64,000 nucleotides of DNA from Geobacteraceae bacterium (GCA_013336525.1 JAAXTM010000004.1:124001-188000), one strand, 5' to 3'. Shown: positions 36,948 to 45,704, counted from the stretch's first letter. The notes: a model not told the origin generated them from the sequence alone. Program-made: numbers and translations.

Positions 36948-37799
36948 ATGAAAGTGGAAAAATCTGCGCCATTCATTGAGCACTTGGTGGAATTGCGCAA
37001 GCGTTTAATTGTCATTGTTGTTGCCGTAGTGGTAGGAATGGGAGTGGCATGGAACTTTTCTGGTGACCTTCTGAAGTTCATAGAAAAACCGTTAACTGGT
37101 AAGACATATCTGACTGAGATCAAAAAGGATGTTTATCTCAAAGTCAAACAATATGCCCCTTCAATTTATAGTCACTACAAGCTTGAGCAGGATATCAATA
37201 CTCCTCAGAAGCAGCACATACTCAACTACAGCGCCCCAATGGAACCGTTTTTCATGCAGTGTAAGATTTCCATGCTGGCTGGATTTGTCCTAGTCCTGCC
37301 GATAGTTTTCTATCAGGTCTGGCTGTTTATTGCACCAGGACTGACCCATCGTGAACGACGGATGGTTGTTCCCTTTATAACCGCTGCTACCGTTACCTTT
37401 TGTGTCGGCGCTATATTCTTTCTAATCATTATCTGGCCAGTAATCATCAATTTTTCTCTTTCATATGAAGTAGAAGGGTTACAAAGTTGGTTCAATATCA
37501 GCGCTTATGTCAACTTTTGCCTGCGGCTCATCCTCATATTCGGATTGATCTTTGAACTTCCCATCTTGACCCTGCTTTTGTCACGTTTCGGAATTGTCAG
37601 TTATCAGTTTCTGGCACCCAAACGGAAATACGCTCTGCTGGCCAGTTCTGTGGTTGCTGCCTTTCACGCAGACCTGATTACCATGTTTGTTATCATGATA
37701 CCTATGTACTTAATGTATGAAATCAGCATCTGGGTTGCATTGATCTTCGGAAAGAAAAAAGTTTCTATTTTGGACGAACAGGGAACTGTAACAGCCTAG
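36948..37799 (+). CDS. tatC: Sec-independent translocase protein TatC
   Basis: Polytopic membrane protein that recognises twin-arginine signals. 283 residues with six TM segments; the family start PFIEHLVELRKRLI is at residues 6-19 and the conserved loops APMEPFFMQCKISMLAGFVL and WLFIAPGLTHRERR are present. The 3' end is duplicated at 21189. It is in the same island as the Tat substrate at 28844. Confidence 0.95.
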   Translation: MKVEKSAPFIEHLVELRKRLIVIVVAVVVGMGVAWNFSGDLLKFIEKPLTGKTYLTEIKKDVYLKVKQYAPSIYSHYKLEQDINTPQKQHILNYSAPMEPFFMQCKISMLAGFVLVLPIVFYQVWLFIAPGLTHRERRMVVPFITAATVTFCVGAIFFLIIIWPVIINFSLSYEVEGLQSWFNISAYVNFCLRLILIFGLIFELPILTLLLSRFGIVSYQFLAPKRKYALLASSVVAAFHADLITMFVIMIPMYLMYEISIWVALIFGKKKVSILDEQGTVTA

Positions 37800-37862
37800 G
37801 ATTTGAAGTTTTAGCAGAGGCAATTGGAATACAAATAAGAACGCGCAAAGGGGGAGGAATAT

Positions 37863-38129
37863 ATGTTTGGAATAGGCATGCCAGAGCTTCTCATCATTAT
37901 GGCAATTGCGCTTATTGTGATCGGACCACAGAAACTACCCGAACTTGCACGCTCACTGGGTAAAGGGCTCTCAGAATTCAAGAGGGCCACTGAGAGTTTT
38001 AAACAGACCATAGAAGATGATGCCAAAGTGGCGGACAAAAACGAAAGCGCTACCAAAGAAACTGTTGTTACTGAAAAGGAGACCACGGAAGATTCTAAAG
38101 GTGCAAAGATACAAGAAAAATCAATTTAA
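37863..38129 (+). CDS. tatB: TatA/TatB family translocase protein
   Basis: 88 residues: TM helix [40 protein letters not shown] amphipathic helix, and a charged, low-complexity tail. The GP after the TM helix and its position after tatC favour a TatB-like role, but TatA cannot be excluded. GGGGGAGG-type site upstream. Confidence 0.82.
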   Translation: MFGIGMPELLIIMAIALIVIGPQKLPELARSLGKGLSEFKRATESFKQTIEDDAKVADKNESATKETVVTEKETTEDSKGAKIQEKSI

Positions 38130-38343
38130 AACAGTACATTGAGGTCTAGTGCTGACATTTCACATCTTCTTGCCATGATGGGAGTGAGCGATACATATAC
38201 AATCGCGCCAATGATATTAGAACACTGACAAAAGACAGCGCAGATAAACTGTATGCATTGAGATATTGACAGCTGGATGAGGCCAGCAGATACTTTTTTG
38301 TCAACAGAAAGAGTATCTTTGTTCTACAGGAAACGATTAAAAA

Positions 38344-39789
38344 GTGAAAATCCATTTTAAAAGAGATAATATTCTGCAGGAAAAACAAGACTATAAAATC
38401 CATGTTACCTGTAATTCATCAGTGCTGCCTGCCACCGATGTAAATATGACATTAGGAGTCAAGAACATCCCTAATACAAAGGAATCTACCGCAATTCTGG
38501 ATAGTCTCGCTGATGGCGTTTTTACAATTGATTCCCAGATGCGCATCCAGTTTTTTAGTCGGGCCGCTGAGGAAATTACGGGGTTCCCCCATGAAGATGC
38601 AATTGGCCAACACTACAACACTATCTTACGCTTCAGTAAAGAGACTTTCGCCTGCCCTGTTCAGGAAACTCTGGAAACAGGCGCACCTGTGCTGAATCGT
38701 GGATTGGAAATTATTGGTCGTAATAATCACAAAAAACATATTTCCATAAGCACTTCTGTTTTATGTGATAGCGATGGCGATGTGTGTGGCAGCGTTGCGG
38801 TGATCCATGATCTGTCTTCTTTTTACCCTCTAAAGAATGCAATGCTTGACAAGCTTTCTTTCCAGCATATTGTCAGTCGTAATCCGTCTATGAGGAGACT
38901 TTTTGACGTAACGGCTGATATTGCCGCCAGCGAAGCAACAGTTTTTCTCCATGGTGAAAGCGGTACCGGCAAGGAGCTTTTTGCTAGAGCAATTCATGAA
39001 TTAAGTCCGCGCAAAAAAGGCCCATTAATCATTGTCAACTGTGGCGCCTTGCCGGAGAATCTTTGCGAATCGGAAATTTTCGGGGTTAGAAAAGGGGCAT
39101 ATACAGGGGCAACGGAAAACAGGCAGGGACGACTGGAATTATGTTCCGGCGGGACATTTTTCCTTGATGAAATAGGCGATTTACCGCTTTCGTTGCAAGT
39201 TAAGCTGTTGAGAGTTTTGGAAAACAAGGAGTTTCAGCCATTGGGTGCCAAAGCACCAATGAAGGCGGATGTCCGTTTCATCACCGCTACACATAGGAAT
39301 CTTGAGGAAATGGTTGAAGCCGGGACATTCAGGCGCGATCTATATTTCAGGATAAATATCGTTCAATTAAATATTCCACCGCTTCGCGAGCGGAAGGAAG
39401 ACATCCCGTTGCTGCTGGATATGAACCTCAAAAAATTCAACCAAGCATACAGTAAAAACATCAATTGTGTATCGCCGGAAGTGCTTAATTTACTACTGGC
39501 ATACGACTTCCCCGGTAATGTTCGTGAATTGCAGAATTTAGTAGAACAATCAGTGGTACTGTGTAAGGGCGGCGAGATAACGCTGGACCATATGCCGACG
39601 GGGTTTAAACATGGAATCAGCTCTAATAAAGGATCACGGCAGCGTTCTAGTAAAGCTCCTGAAGCAGAAGTCCTAAGCGATCTAATTGCTCGGCACCAAG
39701 GCAACAGAACTGAGGCAGCACAGGAGCTTGGCGTTGACCGCTCCACCTTGTGGCGTTGGGTAAGGAACGCAGGTTTAGCTGAGATGTGA
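38344..39789 (+). CDS. PAS-containing sigma-54-dependent transcriptional activator
   Basis: 481 residues. A PAS domain (about 50-160) with STAILDSLADGVFTIDS replaces a receiver; it contains several cysteines (ACPVQ, LCDSDGDVCG). AAA+ domain with GESGTGKELFA, GAYTGA and FLDEIGDLPLS; C-terminal Fis helix-turn-helix (HQGNRTEAAQELGVDRSTLWRW). It begins with GTG, with no convincing ribosome site, so the start is uncertain. A second candidate activator of the two sigma-54 promoters in the island. Confidence 0.88.
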   Translation: MKIHFKRDNILQEKQDYKIHVTCNSSVLPATDVNMTLGVKNIPNTKESTAILDSLADGVFTIDSQMRIQFFSRAAEEITGFPHEDAIGQHYNTILRFSKETFACPVQETLETGAPVLNRGLEIIGRNNHKKHISISTSVLCDSDGDVCGSVAVIHDLSSFYPLKNAMLDKLSFQHIVSRNPSMRRLFDVTADIAASEATVFLHGESGTGKELFARAIHELSPRKKGPLIIVNCGALPENLCESEIFGVRKGAYTGATENRQGRLELCSGGTFFLDEIGDLPLSLQVKLLRVLENKEFQPLGAKAPMKADVRFITATHRNLEEMVEAGTFRRDLYFRINIVQLNIPPLRERKEDIPLLLDMNLKKFNQAYSKNINCVSPEVLNLLLAYDFPGNVRELQNLVEQSVVLCKGGEITLDHMPTGFKHGISSNKGSRQRSSKAPEAEVLSDLIARHQGNRTEAAQELGVDRSTLWRWVRNAGLAEM

Positions 39790-39886
39790 TTTCAAATTAT
39801 TCACGTTGAAATTGGTAGGAATATTATCATCGAAGCAATAACGAATACTGAAAATTATGAACCCGCGCAGTAAAAAGGAAGATAAA

Positions 39887-40375
39887 ATGCCGCGAAATAT
39901 AGAAGGGAAATTAAGCGCAGATGGTCTTACATTCGGGATAGTCCTCTGTCGCTTTAACAGTTTTATTGTTGAAAGGCTTCTGGAAGGGGCGCTTGATGCA
40001 CTCACTCGGCATGGAGCCGTTGATGCTGCAATTACCGTGGTCCGGGTGCCGGGAGCATTTGAACTGCCGCTGACAATAAAGAAGCTGATACAGTCTGGGC
40101 ACTACGATGCCATTATCAGCCTCGGCGCGGTCATTCGCGGTGCAACTCCCCACTTTGATTATGTTTCCGCAGAAGTAACCAAAGGGATTGCTCAAGTATC
40201 GCTTGAAAGTGGGGTTCCGGTTGCCTTTGGAGTCCTCACTACTGACACCATAGAGCAGGCAGTTGAGAGAGCAGGCACTAAGGCTGGTAATAAAGGGTTC
40301 GATGCTGCCATGACTGCTATGGAGTCCGCTCAGCTCTATCGTAAACTTTGTGAAGATATTTCTAAGGAGCAGTAA
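39887..40375 (+). CDS. ribH: 6,7-dimethyl-8-ribityllumazine synthase
   Basis: Joins the RibA-derived pyrimidine with the RibB-derived butanone phosphate to form lumazine, the riboflavin precursor. Motifs: [19 protein letters not shown] near residue 19, [14 protein letters not shown] (about 58-71), [15 protein letters not shown] and [20 protein letters not shown]. The start at 39887 follows AAAAGGAAG; the longer frame is unsupported. 162 residues. With ribBA it gives the island two of the riboflavin steps; ribD and ribE are not here. Confidence 0.94.
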   Translation: MPRNIEGKLSADGLTFGIVLCRFNSFIVERLLEGALDALTRHGAVDAAITVVRVPGAFELPLTIKKLIQSGHYDAIISLGAVIRGATPHFDYVSAEVTKGIAQVSLESGVPVAFGVLTTDTIEQAVERAGTKAGNKGFDAAMTAMESAQLYRKLCEDISKEQ

Positions 40376-40398
40376 TAAGGTTGGTAACAATCTATTCG

Positions 40399-40592
40399 GT
40401 TAACAATGGGTACCCGCAGGCATCGGAACACCGTAACCATTATTATTGTATCTTCGCAAAGACCGACGATCTGAACCAACGCTCCGAAATGAGGGGGATG
40501 CTCTACTCGAAGATCTTGTCAATATTCGTTTTCTCTGGACGATATACATTCAGATTCATGACCGGTCTTTAGAGGAATTTCTGGTTTTCTAG
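40399..40592 (+). pseudogene. Broken copy of the hemerythrin-like gene
   Basis: The first half reads GYPQASEHRNHYYCIFAKTDD, matching the intact protein's middle, then the frame shifts and continues as VNIRFLWTIYIQIHDRSLEEF, matching its end. The N-terminal half is missing. With tatA copy 2 it forms a duplicate of 36130-36572. Confidence 0.82.
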
Positions 40593-40631
40593 GAAAAATT
40601 ATCAATTTAAACACGAAAGGAGATTTTATTT

Positions 40632-40808
40632 ATGTTTGGTATTGGTGTTCCTGAATTACTTATTATTGGATCTATTGTGATGTTAATATTTGGAGTCGGG
40701 AGACTGCCGGAAATAGGCAGTTCTGTTGGCAAGGCCATTAGTAACTTCAGAAAGGCTGCAGATGGTAAGGACCAAGTTGAGTTGAATCCCCAAAAAACTG
40801 TTAAGTAA
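40632..40808 (+). CDS. tatA: Sec-independent translocase protein TatA, copy 2
   Basis: 58-residue TatA almost identical to copy 1 (MFGIGVPELLIIGSIVMLIF at the start, ending NPQKTVK). AAAGGAG precedes the ATG. It appears intact, so the island may express two TatA proteins in addition to TatB. Confidence 0.9.
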   Translation: MFGIGVPELLIIGSIVMLIFGVGRLPEIGSSVGKAISNFRKAADGKDQVELNPQKTVK

Positions 40809-40901
40809 CTTCCAAGTATCCAAATTAAGGGTACAAGTGCTCCGCAACTGATTTCGCCTCGGTCATAACATCCGTTATCAAGTGTGATATGGTGTGTAGC
40901 T

Positions 40902-41025
40902 GTGGGTCGGCTTCGAAGTTTGACCCTGCATCGGCGTCATCTTGCTTCTGTAACTTACTGATATTCTGTTATGTGGTGGGTCATGCAGAACGCCGATGCA
41001 GGGTCAATTTTGAAATTCGGCTCAC
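40902..41025. repeat. Fold-back element (MITE-like)
   Basis: A perfect 17-bp inverted repeat, TGACCCTGCATCGGCGT (40921-40937) and its complement (40990-41006), separated by 52 bases. The outer 18 bases on each side pair imperfectly, from GTGGGTCGGC on the left to GGCTCAC on the right. No coding content. It looks like a non-autonomous element or a large RNA hairpin. Confidence 0.6.
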
Positions 41026-41040
41026 AAGGATATATCCAGA

Positions 41041-41253
41041 ATGTTCGGACAGCTCCCGGATATTCTGGAAGATGCTTGGGTAAATGTTGCTATCGGAGAA
41101 ATTGAAAAAGCTAAACAGACCATTGATGGAGTGCCGAAAAAGCATCCATTCGCGTTACGCTATCATGAAGTTGAAAAAGTTGATTGGGAGACGTGTGAGA
41201 TGGTTCTGGATAACACGAACCGCAAGAAGTATCTGTCGAAAGGGTGGAAGTAG
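41041..41253 (+). CDS. Hypothetical protein or fragment
   Basis: 70 residues, mixed charge, no recognised motif; contains WVNVAIGEIEKAKQ and YLSKGWK. No clear ribosome site. It begins just after the fold-back element and ends before a terminator shared with the minus-strand genes. It may be a remnant. Confidence 0.3.
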   Translation: MFGQLPDILEDAWVNVAIGEIEKAKQTIDGVPKKHPFALRYHEVEKVDWETCEMVLDNTNRKKYLSKGWK

Positions 41254-41290
41254 ACGCCTGCAAGCAGGTCATTATTTATAAAACAGATAT

Positions 41291-41318
41291 AAAAGGCCTG
41301 CAGATAGACAGGCCTTTT
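41291..41318. terminator. Bidirectional terminator
   Basis: AAAAGGCCTG pairs with CAGGCCTTTT around 8 bases, with A/T runs on both sides. It ends the minus-strand unit 42918-41342 and could also end the plus-strand fragment. Confidence 0.8.
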
Positions 41319-41341
41319 ATCTATAACAGGAAACAACTATA

Positions 41342-41515
41342 TTATCGGATGTATATGCTGCTAGCTTCTTTTAATGCTAGAGCATAATCTTTCATGATTT
41401 CCCTTGTCTCTTCTTTCCCTTTTTGGACGCATAGCTTAACGTACGTCTCGTTTGTTGGAGATGTTACTTTACGACCGGCATTCCGTTTGCTTTTAAGTAA
41501 CTCTTCCATACTCAT
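41342..41515 (-). CDS. Small protein translationally coupled to the papain-like gene
   Basis: 57-residue frame, MSMEELLKSKRNAGRKVTSP at its start and EALKEASSIYIR-type end (ALKEASSIYIR). It is basic and helical in the first half. Its ATG overlaps the stop of the upstream gene (ATGA), which strongly suggests that it is translated. A terminator follows within 25 bases. It has no recognised domain; it may be a partner, antitoxin-like regulator or cofactor of the upstream protein. Confidence 0.6.
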   Translation of the reverse strand: MSMEELLKSKRNAGRKVTSPTNETYVKLCVQKGKEETREIMKDYALALKEASSIYIR

Positions 41516-42918
41516 AAATTAACCTCCGTTAGATTATTTTTATACATATCATATGGCGCAATTACCAAATCTTCTTGAATAAACCCTTCACCAAGGGTGT
41601 AATAGAATACACTCTTCGAGTCATGGGTTAAAATCCAAGGGTGTATTTCATCAGTTGCCGCAGTAACATCAATAATTAGTCGGGCAGAATTCTTATGTTG
41701 TTTGTATTCTTCGACAGTAGAAATGTCGACACACCACACAAATTGAGGCATTGGGGTCTTAAGAATGATTTCTTTTAAATCATTATTAATGGTAGCGTTC
41801 TCTTTTGTTCGACACTTAAGTGACCGTGATGAAGTAATATAAGGTCTTATTATTACATCGTCAGGTACATCTATCTGTTTTGTTTCTAAAAAATATTTGG
41901 CATGCTTAATAACAATATCTGCCGGCAAAAACATTTTTTCGTATAATGGTATCAGCGCGTAACCAATATCTTCAATGCCATATTTTATCGTTGCACTGGC
42001 AGTTTTTTCGACTATTCTATAGGGCAAAAAGTTATCATCAATTGCTATTAGAGAATCAATGAAGTGATAGGACAAAGTTGGCGAAGTTGCCTTGTAATTA
42101 TCTACTTTTTGCTGATTAATTTCTCCATGTCCAATAATGGAAATGGCATGTTCTTGTTTTGGTAAAGCAGCAACAATAGGAATTCCGGATTCAATATAAG
42201 CAAAAATACTAGCGTAAAATTTTTCTTCGCTTTCTGGTGTTTTTCCTTTACTTAATATCAACGGATGGAACCCTGCAGCGGCGAATATATCCGAAAGCTG
42301 CACAAGAGTTAACCCTTCCGAAGGAGTCTTCCTGTTTAAATATAATGGTGTCATTTCAACGATATCGTTGATAGACCGTTTCTTGTAGTGAGAATATTTT
42401 TCAGAAAAATAACGTATAATGGACCAGGCAGCGCTATGAGCGCACCTTGAAATATCCGTTTCTTGAGCCATCCATGGGAAGGCTTCTACTTCGTATTTTT
42501 CGCCCAAAATGTGCGACTTTGATGTTGCCCACATGATAAAGGATTTTTGTGCTTCAACCAGCAGCTCAGGCTTCAGATGCGAACGACCCCTGCTGTCGCC
42601 AATAGCAGATGGCCTAAGCACCATAAACCCGCCATAATGTTTCTCAGACAAATCCACATCTCTATCGGTAAAGAAATGAATTCTGTAACATTCTTTTGGT
42701 AGAAACTTGTGTTTTTTTGAATAAAAACTGCTGTAAATACTGCTAAAATCGTAATCACGGTAAAGAGATTCAACAACAACCCGCTTGCACTTAAGCCCAA
42801 TTCTTTCCTTTAATTCGTCAACAAGGGTATTAGTGATATATGTCTCGTTACCAATAATCCTTAGTAACTGGTCATAATCGTCCAGGCTATTTATCTCTAA
42901 AATTTCGGAATCAATCAT
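41512..42918 (-). CDS. Predicted papain-like/C39-like cysteine peptidase protein
   Basis: 468 residues, not assigned to a named family. The central part looks like a papain-fold peptidase: a cysteine at the start of a helix (RCAHSAAWSIIRYF, Cys159), a histidine in a strand (QEHAISIIGHG, His257) and an acidic residue shortly after (IAIDDNFLPY, Asp294/295). The N-terminal 130 and the C-terminal 150 residues are unassigned. No signal peptide. It follows the ubiquitin-like operon on the same strand after a 240-base AT-rich gap that shows no gene, and is coupled to a 57-residue downstream gene. A deconjugating or Ubl-processing role is possible but only inferred from position. Confidence 0.55.
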   Translation of the reverse strand: MIDSEILEINSLDDYDQLLRIIGNETYITNTLVDELKERIGLKCKRVVVESLYRDYDFSSIYSSFYSKKHKFLPKECYRIHFFTDRDVDLSEKHYGGFMVLRPSAIGDSRGRSHLKPELLVEAQKSFIMWATSKSHILGEKYEVEAFPWMAQETDISRCAHSAAWSIIRYFSEKYSHYKKRSINDIVEMTPLYLNRKTPSEGLTLVQLSDIFAAAGFHPLILSKGKTPESEEKFYASIFAYIESGIPIVAALPKQEHAISIIGHGEINQQKVDNYKATSPTLSYHFIDSLIAIDDNFLPYRIVEKTASATIKYGIEDIGYALIPLYEKMFLPADIVIKHAKYFLETKQIDVPDDVIIRPYITSSRSLKCRTKENATINNDLKEIILKTPMPQFVWCVDISTVEEYKQHKNSARLIIDVTAATDEIHPWILTHDSKSVFYYTLGEGFIQEDLVIAPYDMYKNNLTEVNL

Positions 42919-43158
42919 TTCTGGGTGTCCAGGTCGCGTACAGATTAATTTAACCAGGTGTGGATAAACAGAAGTGCTTCAAAATAAACCCAGAAACACA
43001 AAAAGCCATAACTCTCAGCAGGTTAGGCGTAAGGGGTGAATTGATGAAACTGTAGGTTAATTCATAATTAACTAATATATAGCAAAAGCTTGTGAAAAAT
43101 CAACAGAAAATGCCATATACTAAGATTAATTTTCAAGTTTACATGAGTATTTTAACTT

Positions 43159-43503
43159 CTATATTTCTTCATTACACCAGATGATACGCCCCCTTCGTAC
43201 AATAAAATGACTGCGACAACCAATTTTGCGCCAAACTGAGGGGTGTAAAGTAAGAGTCCTGTCATCATGTATTGTTGCAGTCCATTGTGGTTTCGCATCT
43301 GACAACAAATTCATATGAAGCGTTGCATTGCATCCGCAGGGGCATATCATCACTGCGCTCCACAAGTATTCTGCTTCGCCAAGCAAGTAGACTGTATTTG
43401 CCTCAAGGTCATCAGGCAGTTCTTCTGCCTTTACATAGCGGAACTTTCTCTCTTTACCGAATAGGCTTATCAACCATTCCCAAATATTAGTTAGCCATTT
43501 CAT
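43159..43503 (-). CDS. DUF6527-like protein of the ubiquitin-like operon
   Basis: 114 residues. After a Trp-rich start (MKWLTNIWEWLISLFG) comes a small beta-rich domain with ICPCGC, VWRKIGCRSHF and a final WCNEE; this looks like the DUF6527 family, which I recall next to bacterial E1/E2 genes. The start at 43503 overlaps the E1 stop (ATGA). The four cysteines and histidine may bind zinc. Role in the pathway unknown. Confidence 0.68.
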   Translation of the reverse strand: MKWLTNIWEWLISLFGKERKFRYVKAEELPDDLEANTVYLLGEAEYLWSAVMICPCGCNATLHMNLLSDAKPQWTATIHDDRTLTLHPSVWRKIGCRSHFIVRRGRIIWCNEEI

Positions 43504-44834
43504 ATCACTATCTCCTCGCTTAACTGGGGCATATCCAGCAGAGGAGACACATCCCCTCGGCCCACATGACTCATCAGTGCCTGGCACGGTTCCGATTCAT
43601 TATCTTTATAGAATTGCCCTTGAGTTAAGCTAAATCTGATAGTTGAGTATTCCTCATTCTGGTCCTCTCTGAATGGATGGATTCGAGCAAGGAATTCATT
43701 CACAGCAAAGGCTGCAAACAGCATGTTGACACTGATAACTGCCGGCCTGTCTTCGTCAATACCGTCGATGTACTTCGACTTGATGCGTTCGTTATATTCA
43801 TCAATATCAGTCCTTTTCAGATTTGCTGCAAAGAGCTGGTCCAAAGTATAAACACGCCTGCTTAGCAGGCTTGAGCCGCCAGGTTGCAGATAATGGATCG
43901 TGCCACAGGCCTGCTCGATACCCCCCTTGCCGTCAGCAATCAATTTGATGCCGATGTCAAAATAAGGCAGCAGGTAAAATGTCGCAAGTCGGTTTAACAG
44001 GTGCCGCCCATCCACACTATCCATGCAACCGAAAACCACGTCGCTGCCCGCAATAGCTCGTACAACCGCAGGGTTGGAAAGGTCTTTCTGGTACACTTCC
44101 ACCTTAGTCCCCAAGCCCATTTTTCGCACCGCTCTTGCGAGCATGTGTACCTTGGATACCCGGTTTTTTGCGTCTGTAATGCTGGAGTTTATAATCCGAT
44201 TGACATTTTTTTCTTCGAGATAGTCCGGGTCGACCAGTATCAGCTTGCCGACTCCCAGCCTGGCCAACTGTTCAATTGTCGGGCTGCCTGTCCCGGAGCC
44301 GCCGATGACTGCTACCGTCAAGTTACGGAGCTTTTCATAGGTGCCCTGACCAAAGAGCTGGATATGCCGTACGGCGAACTCGGGCAGGGTAGGCGTACCA
44401 GAAGTGTTTGCCGCCGTCCAGAAGCACAGGTCATAGCCTACCAGTTTAACTATTGATATGGGAACTTGTTTCCGATTATGCAGGACAGCGCCATAGAGAT
44501 ACCCGTCGGCTCTCATCTGTAGCATTGCCTGATACGCAGCACCAAGCTCAGGGCTTAACCCGCTGTCAGAAAGGCCGTCAGCGGTAATGTGCGCAACATA
44601 TTTGGCCTGTTTATTGGCTTTTGCGTACATCGACGCTATTCTGCCGTTCTGCTCCGAATCACTCTCTCCGCCGGCTTTGCAGAGCACGATTTCGTGCACA
44701 AGCAACCGTTTGAGGATATTGCCGGAATGACTTCCACAGAGGGCCAGTACAAAGTTGCCGCTGCCACCGTTGCCGTACAGCTGGCTGTAAATCTGTTTGT
44801 GATGCTTGCCGGTCAGGCTGAGATCGAATTTCAT
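43500..44834 (-). CDS. E1-like ubiquitin-activating ThiF-family protein
   Basis: 444 residues. The C-terminal two thirds form a ThiF/E1 adenylation domain: nucleotide loop VAVIGGSGTGSPTIEQLARLG (about 175-195), LILVDPDYLEEKNVNR with the acidic and Arg residues, and VVFGCMDSVDGRHLLNRLA. The N-terminal 165 residues sit where related proteins carry a JAB peptidase domain, but I do not see the HxHxnD metal motif. Cys in IEQACGTIHYLQPG is a candidate thioester residue; the usual CxxC zinc knuckle after it is absent. It should adenylate the Ubl encoded two genes upstream. Overlaps the next gene; 3 bases from E2. Confidence 0.82.
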   Translation of the reverse strand: MKFDLSLTGKHHKQIYSQLYGNGGSGNFVLALCGSHSGNILKRLLVHEIVLCKAGGESDSEQNGRIASMYAKANKQAKYVAHITADGLSDSGLSPELGAAYQAMLQMRADGYLYGAVLHNRKQVPISIVKLVGYDLCFWTAANTSGTPTLPEFAVRHIQLFGQGTYEKLRNLTVAVIGGSGTGSPTIEQLARLGVGKLILVDPDYLEEKNVNRIINSSITDAKNRVSKVHMLARAVRKMGLGTKVEVYQKDLSNPAVVRAIAGSDVVFGCMDSVDGRHLLNRLATFYLLPYFDIGIKLIADGKGGIEQACGTIHYLQPGGSSLLSRRVYTLDQLFAANLKRTDIDEYNERIKSKYIDGIDEDRPAVISVNMLFAAFAVNEFLARIHPFREDQNEEYSTIRFSLTQGQFYKDNESEPCQALMSHVGRGDVSPLLDMPQLSEEIVI

Positions 44835-44837
44835 GGT

Positions 44838-45236
44838 TTATCCTTTGCCAAGCTCTCGCTTAAGCCATTCTTCAACGAGTAAGAGGTGTGATTCAATATT
44901 ATCCAGTCCCGGCCGCCATGGGTTGGTGCCAGTCCGATGTCGTGACCATTGTTGCCATACCTTGCCGTCGAAGTTGTAATTCACGACTGCTCCAATCGCC
45001 TTGCCGTCAGAACGCGCCAGGAGTGGAGAGAAATATGCCATGTCAATTTGTGTATCTGGGTATCCGTTAACGATGCGGAGGTTGATATCTACTGTGGTGA
45101 CATTGTAACCGGCTGGGACAGGAGAGCCGTAAATCACGACTCTCCTATCCTGATTCTCGGCTACCGTTTCCCACTGTAGCCCGCAATTTTCAAGATACTC
45201 AGTATCCTCTGCAGGTAGCTGGAAATGGCGTCTCAT
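44838..45236 (-). CDS. E2-like protein, Prok-E2 family E
   Basis: 132 residues. The pattern GSPVPAGYNVTTVDINLRI, GYPDTQIDMAYFSP and the Trp-rich VWQQWSRHR followed by NPWRPGLDNIESHL fits the prokaryotic E2 family E. The only cysteine is Cys18, N-terminal to the conserved core, so a classical E2 active-site cysteine is not evident. It lies between Ubl and E1, a few bases from each, as expected for a conjugation operon. Confidence 0.78.
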   Translation of the reverse strand: MRRHFQLPAEDTEYLENCGLQWETVAENQDRRVVIYGSPVPAGYNVTTVDINLRIVNGYPDTQIDMAYFSPLLARSDGKAIGAVVNYNFDGKVWQQWSRHRTGTNPWRPGLDNIESHLLLVEEWLKRELGKG

Positions 45237-45240
45237 CTGG

Positions 45241-45669
45241 TTACCCCTCTGTCTGGTCGAGCGGTAACGTCATGAACCGTTCGATTCCCGGCGTGGTGAA
45301 GTCGACGATTTCATCCAATTCAATTTTCTTGGTTGCACCGCCGCGTAACTTCTGAGTCAGCAGAAAATTCTCCGGAGGTTTTTTTCCGGCCAGGTCCAGT
45401 AGTTGTCTGCCGGTCATTTTGTGGACGTTCACCTCGTACTTGGTCTTATCGATACGGATTAAGTACCTTTTGCTCTTCGGTGGAACCTTGTCCTGTTTTG
45501 CATACTCTTCTAACTCAATCAAAGCATCCTCCAGGTGCTCGATTGCTTCCTCCAAAATGTCCTCTTTTGTGATGCCATTGCCTTCATGCTTGTTTTCGTG
45601 CTGGTCCATGTGGAAATCCTCCTTTGATGTGGTATTGCCGTTCTGTGATGCCTTGTCGCTGTGTTCCAT
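45241..45669 (-). CDS. Ubiquitin-like protein, Multi_ubiq family, single beta-grasp
   Basis: 142 residues: an acidic, helical N-terminal part (about 30-60, EDILEEAIEHLEDALIELEE) and one beta-grasp domain (about 66-142) starting KRYLIRIDKTKYEVNVHKMT. It ends DQTEG, with a single final Gly rather than Gly-Gly. Related proteins may have several beta-grasp repeats; this has one. AAGGAG precedes the ATG. First gene of the Ubl-E2-E1-DUF6527 operon, read away from the XRE regulator. Confidence 0.75.
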   Translation of the reverse strand: MEHSDKASQNGNTTSKEDFHMDQHENKHEGNGITKEDILEEAIEHLEDALIELEEYAKQDKVPPKSKRYLIRIDKTKYEVNVHKMTGRQLLDLAGKKPPENFLLTQKLRGGATKKIELDEIVDFTTPGIERFMTLPLDQTEG

Positions 45670-45704
45670 GGTGAATCTCCTTTTGAAATTTAGTTAATTG
45701 AATA

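Noticed and set aside
43500-44834. E1-like protein as the missing ThiF for the thiS operon
   Set aside because: It is tightly packed with Ubl, E2 and DUF6527-like genes under its own regulator and is mobile cargo 29 kb from thiS.
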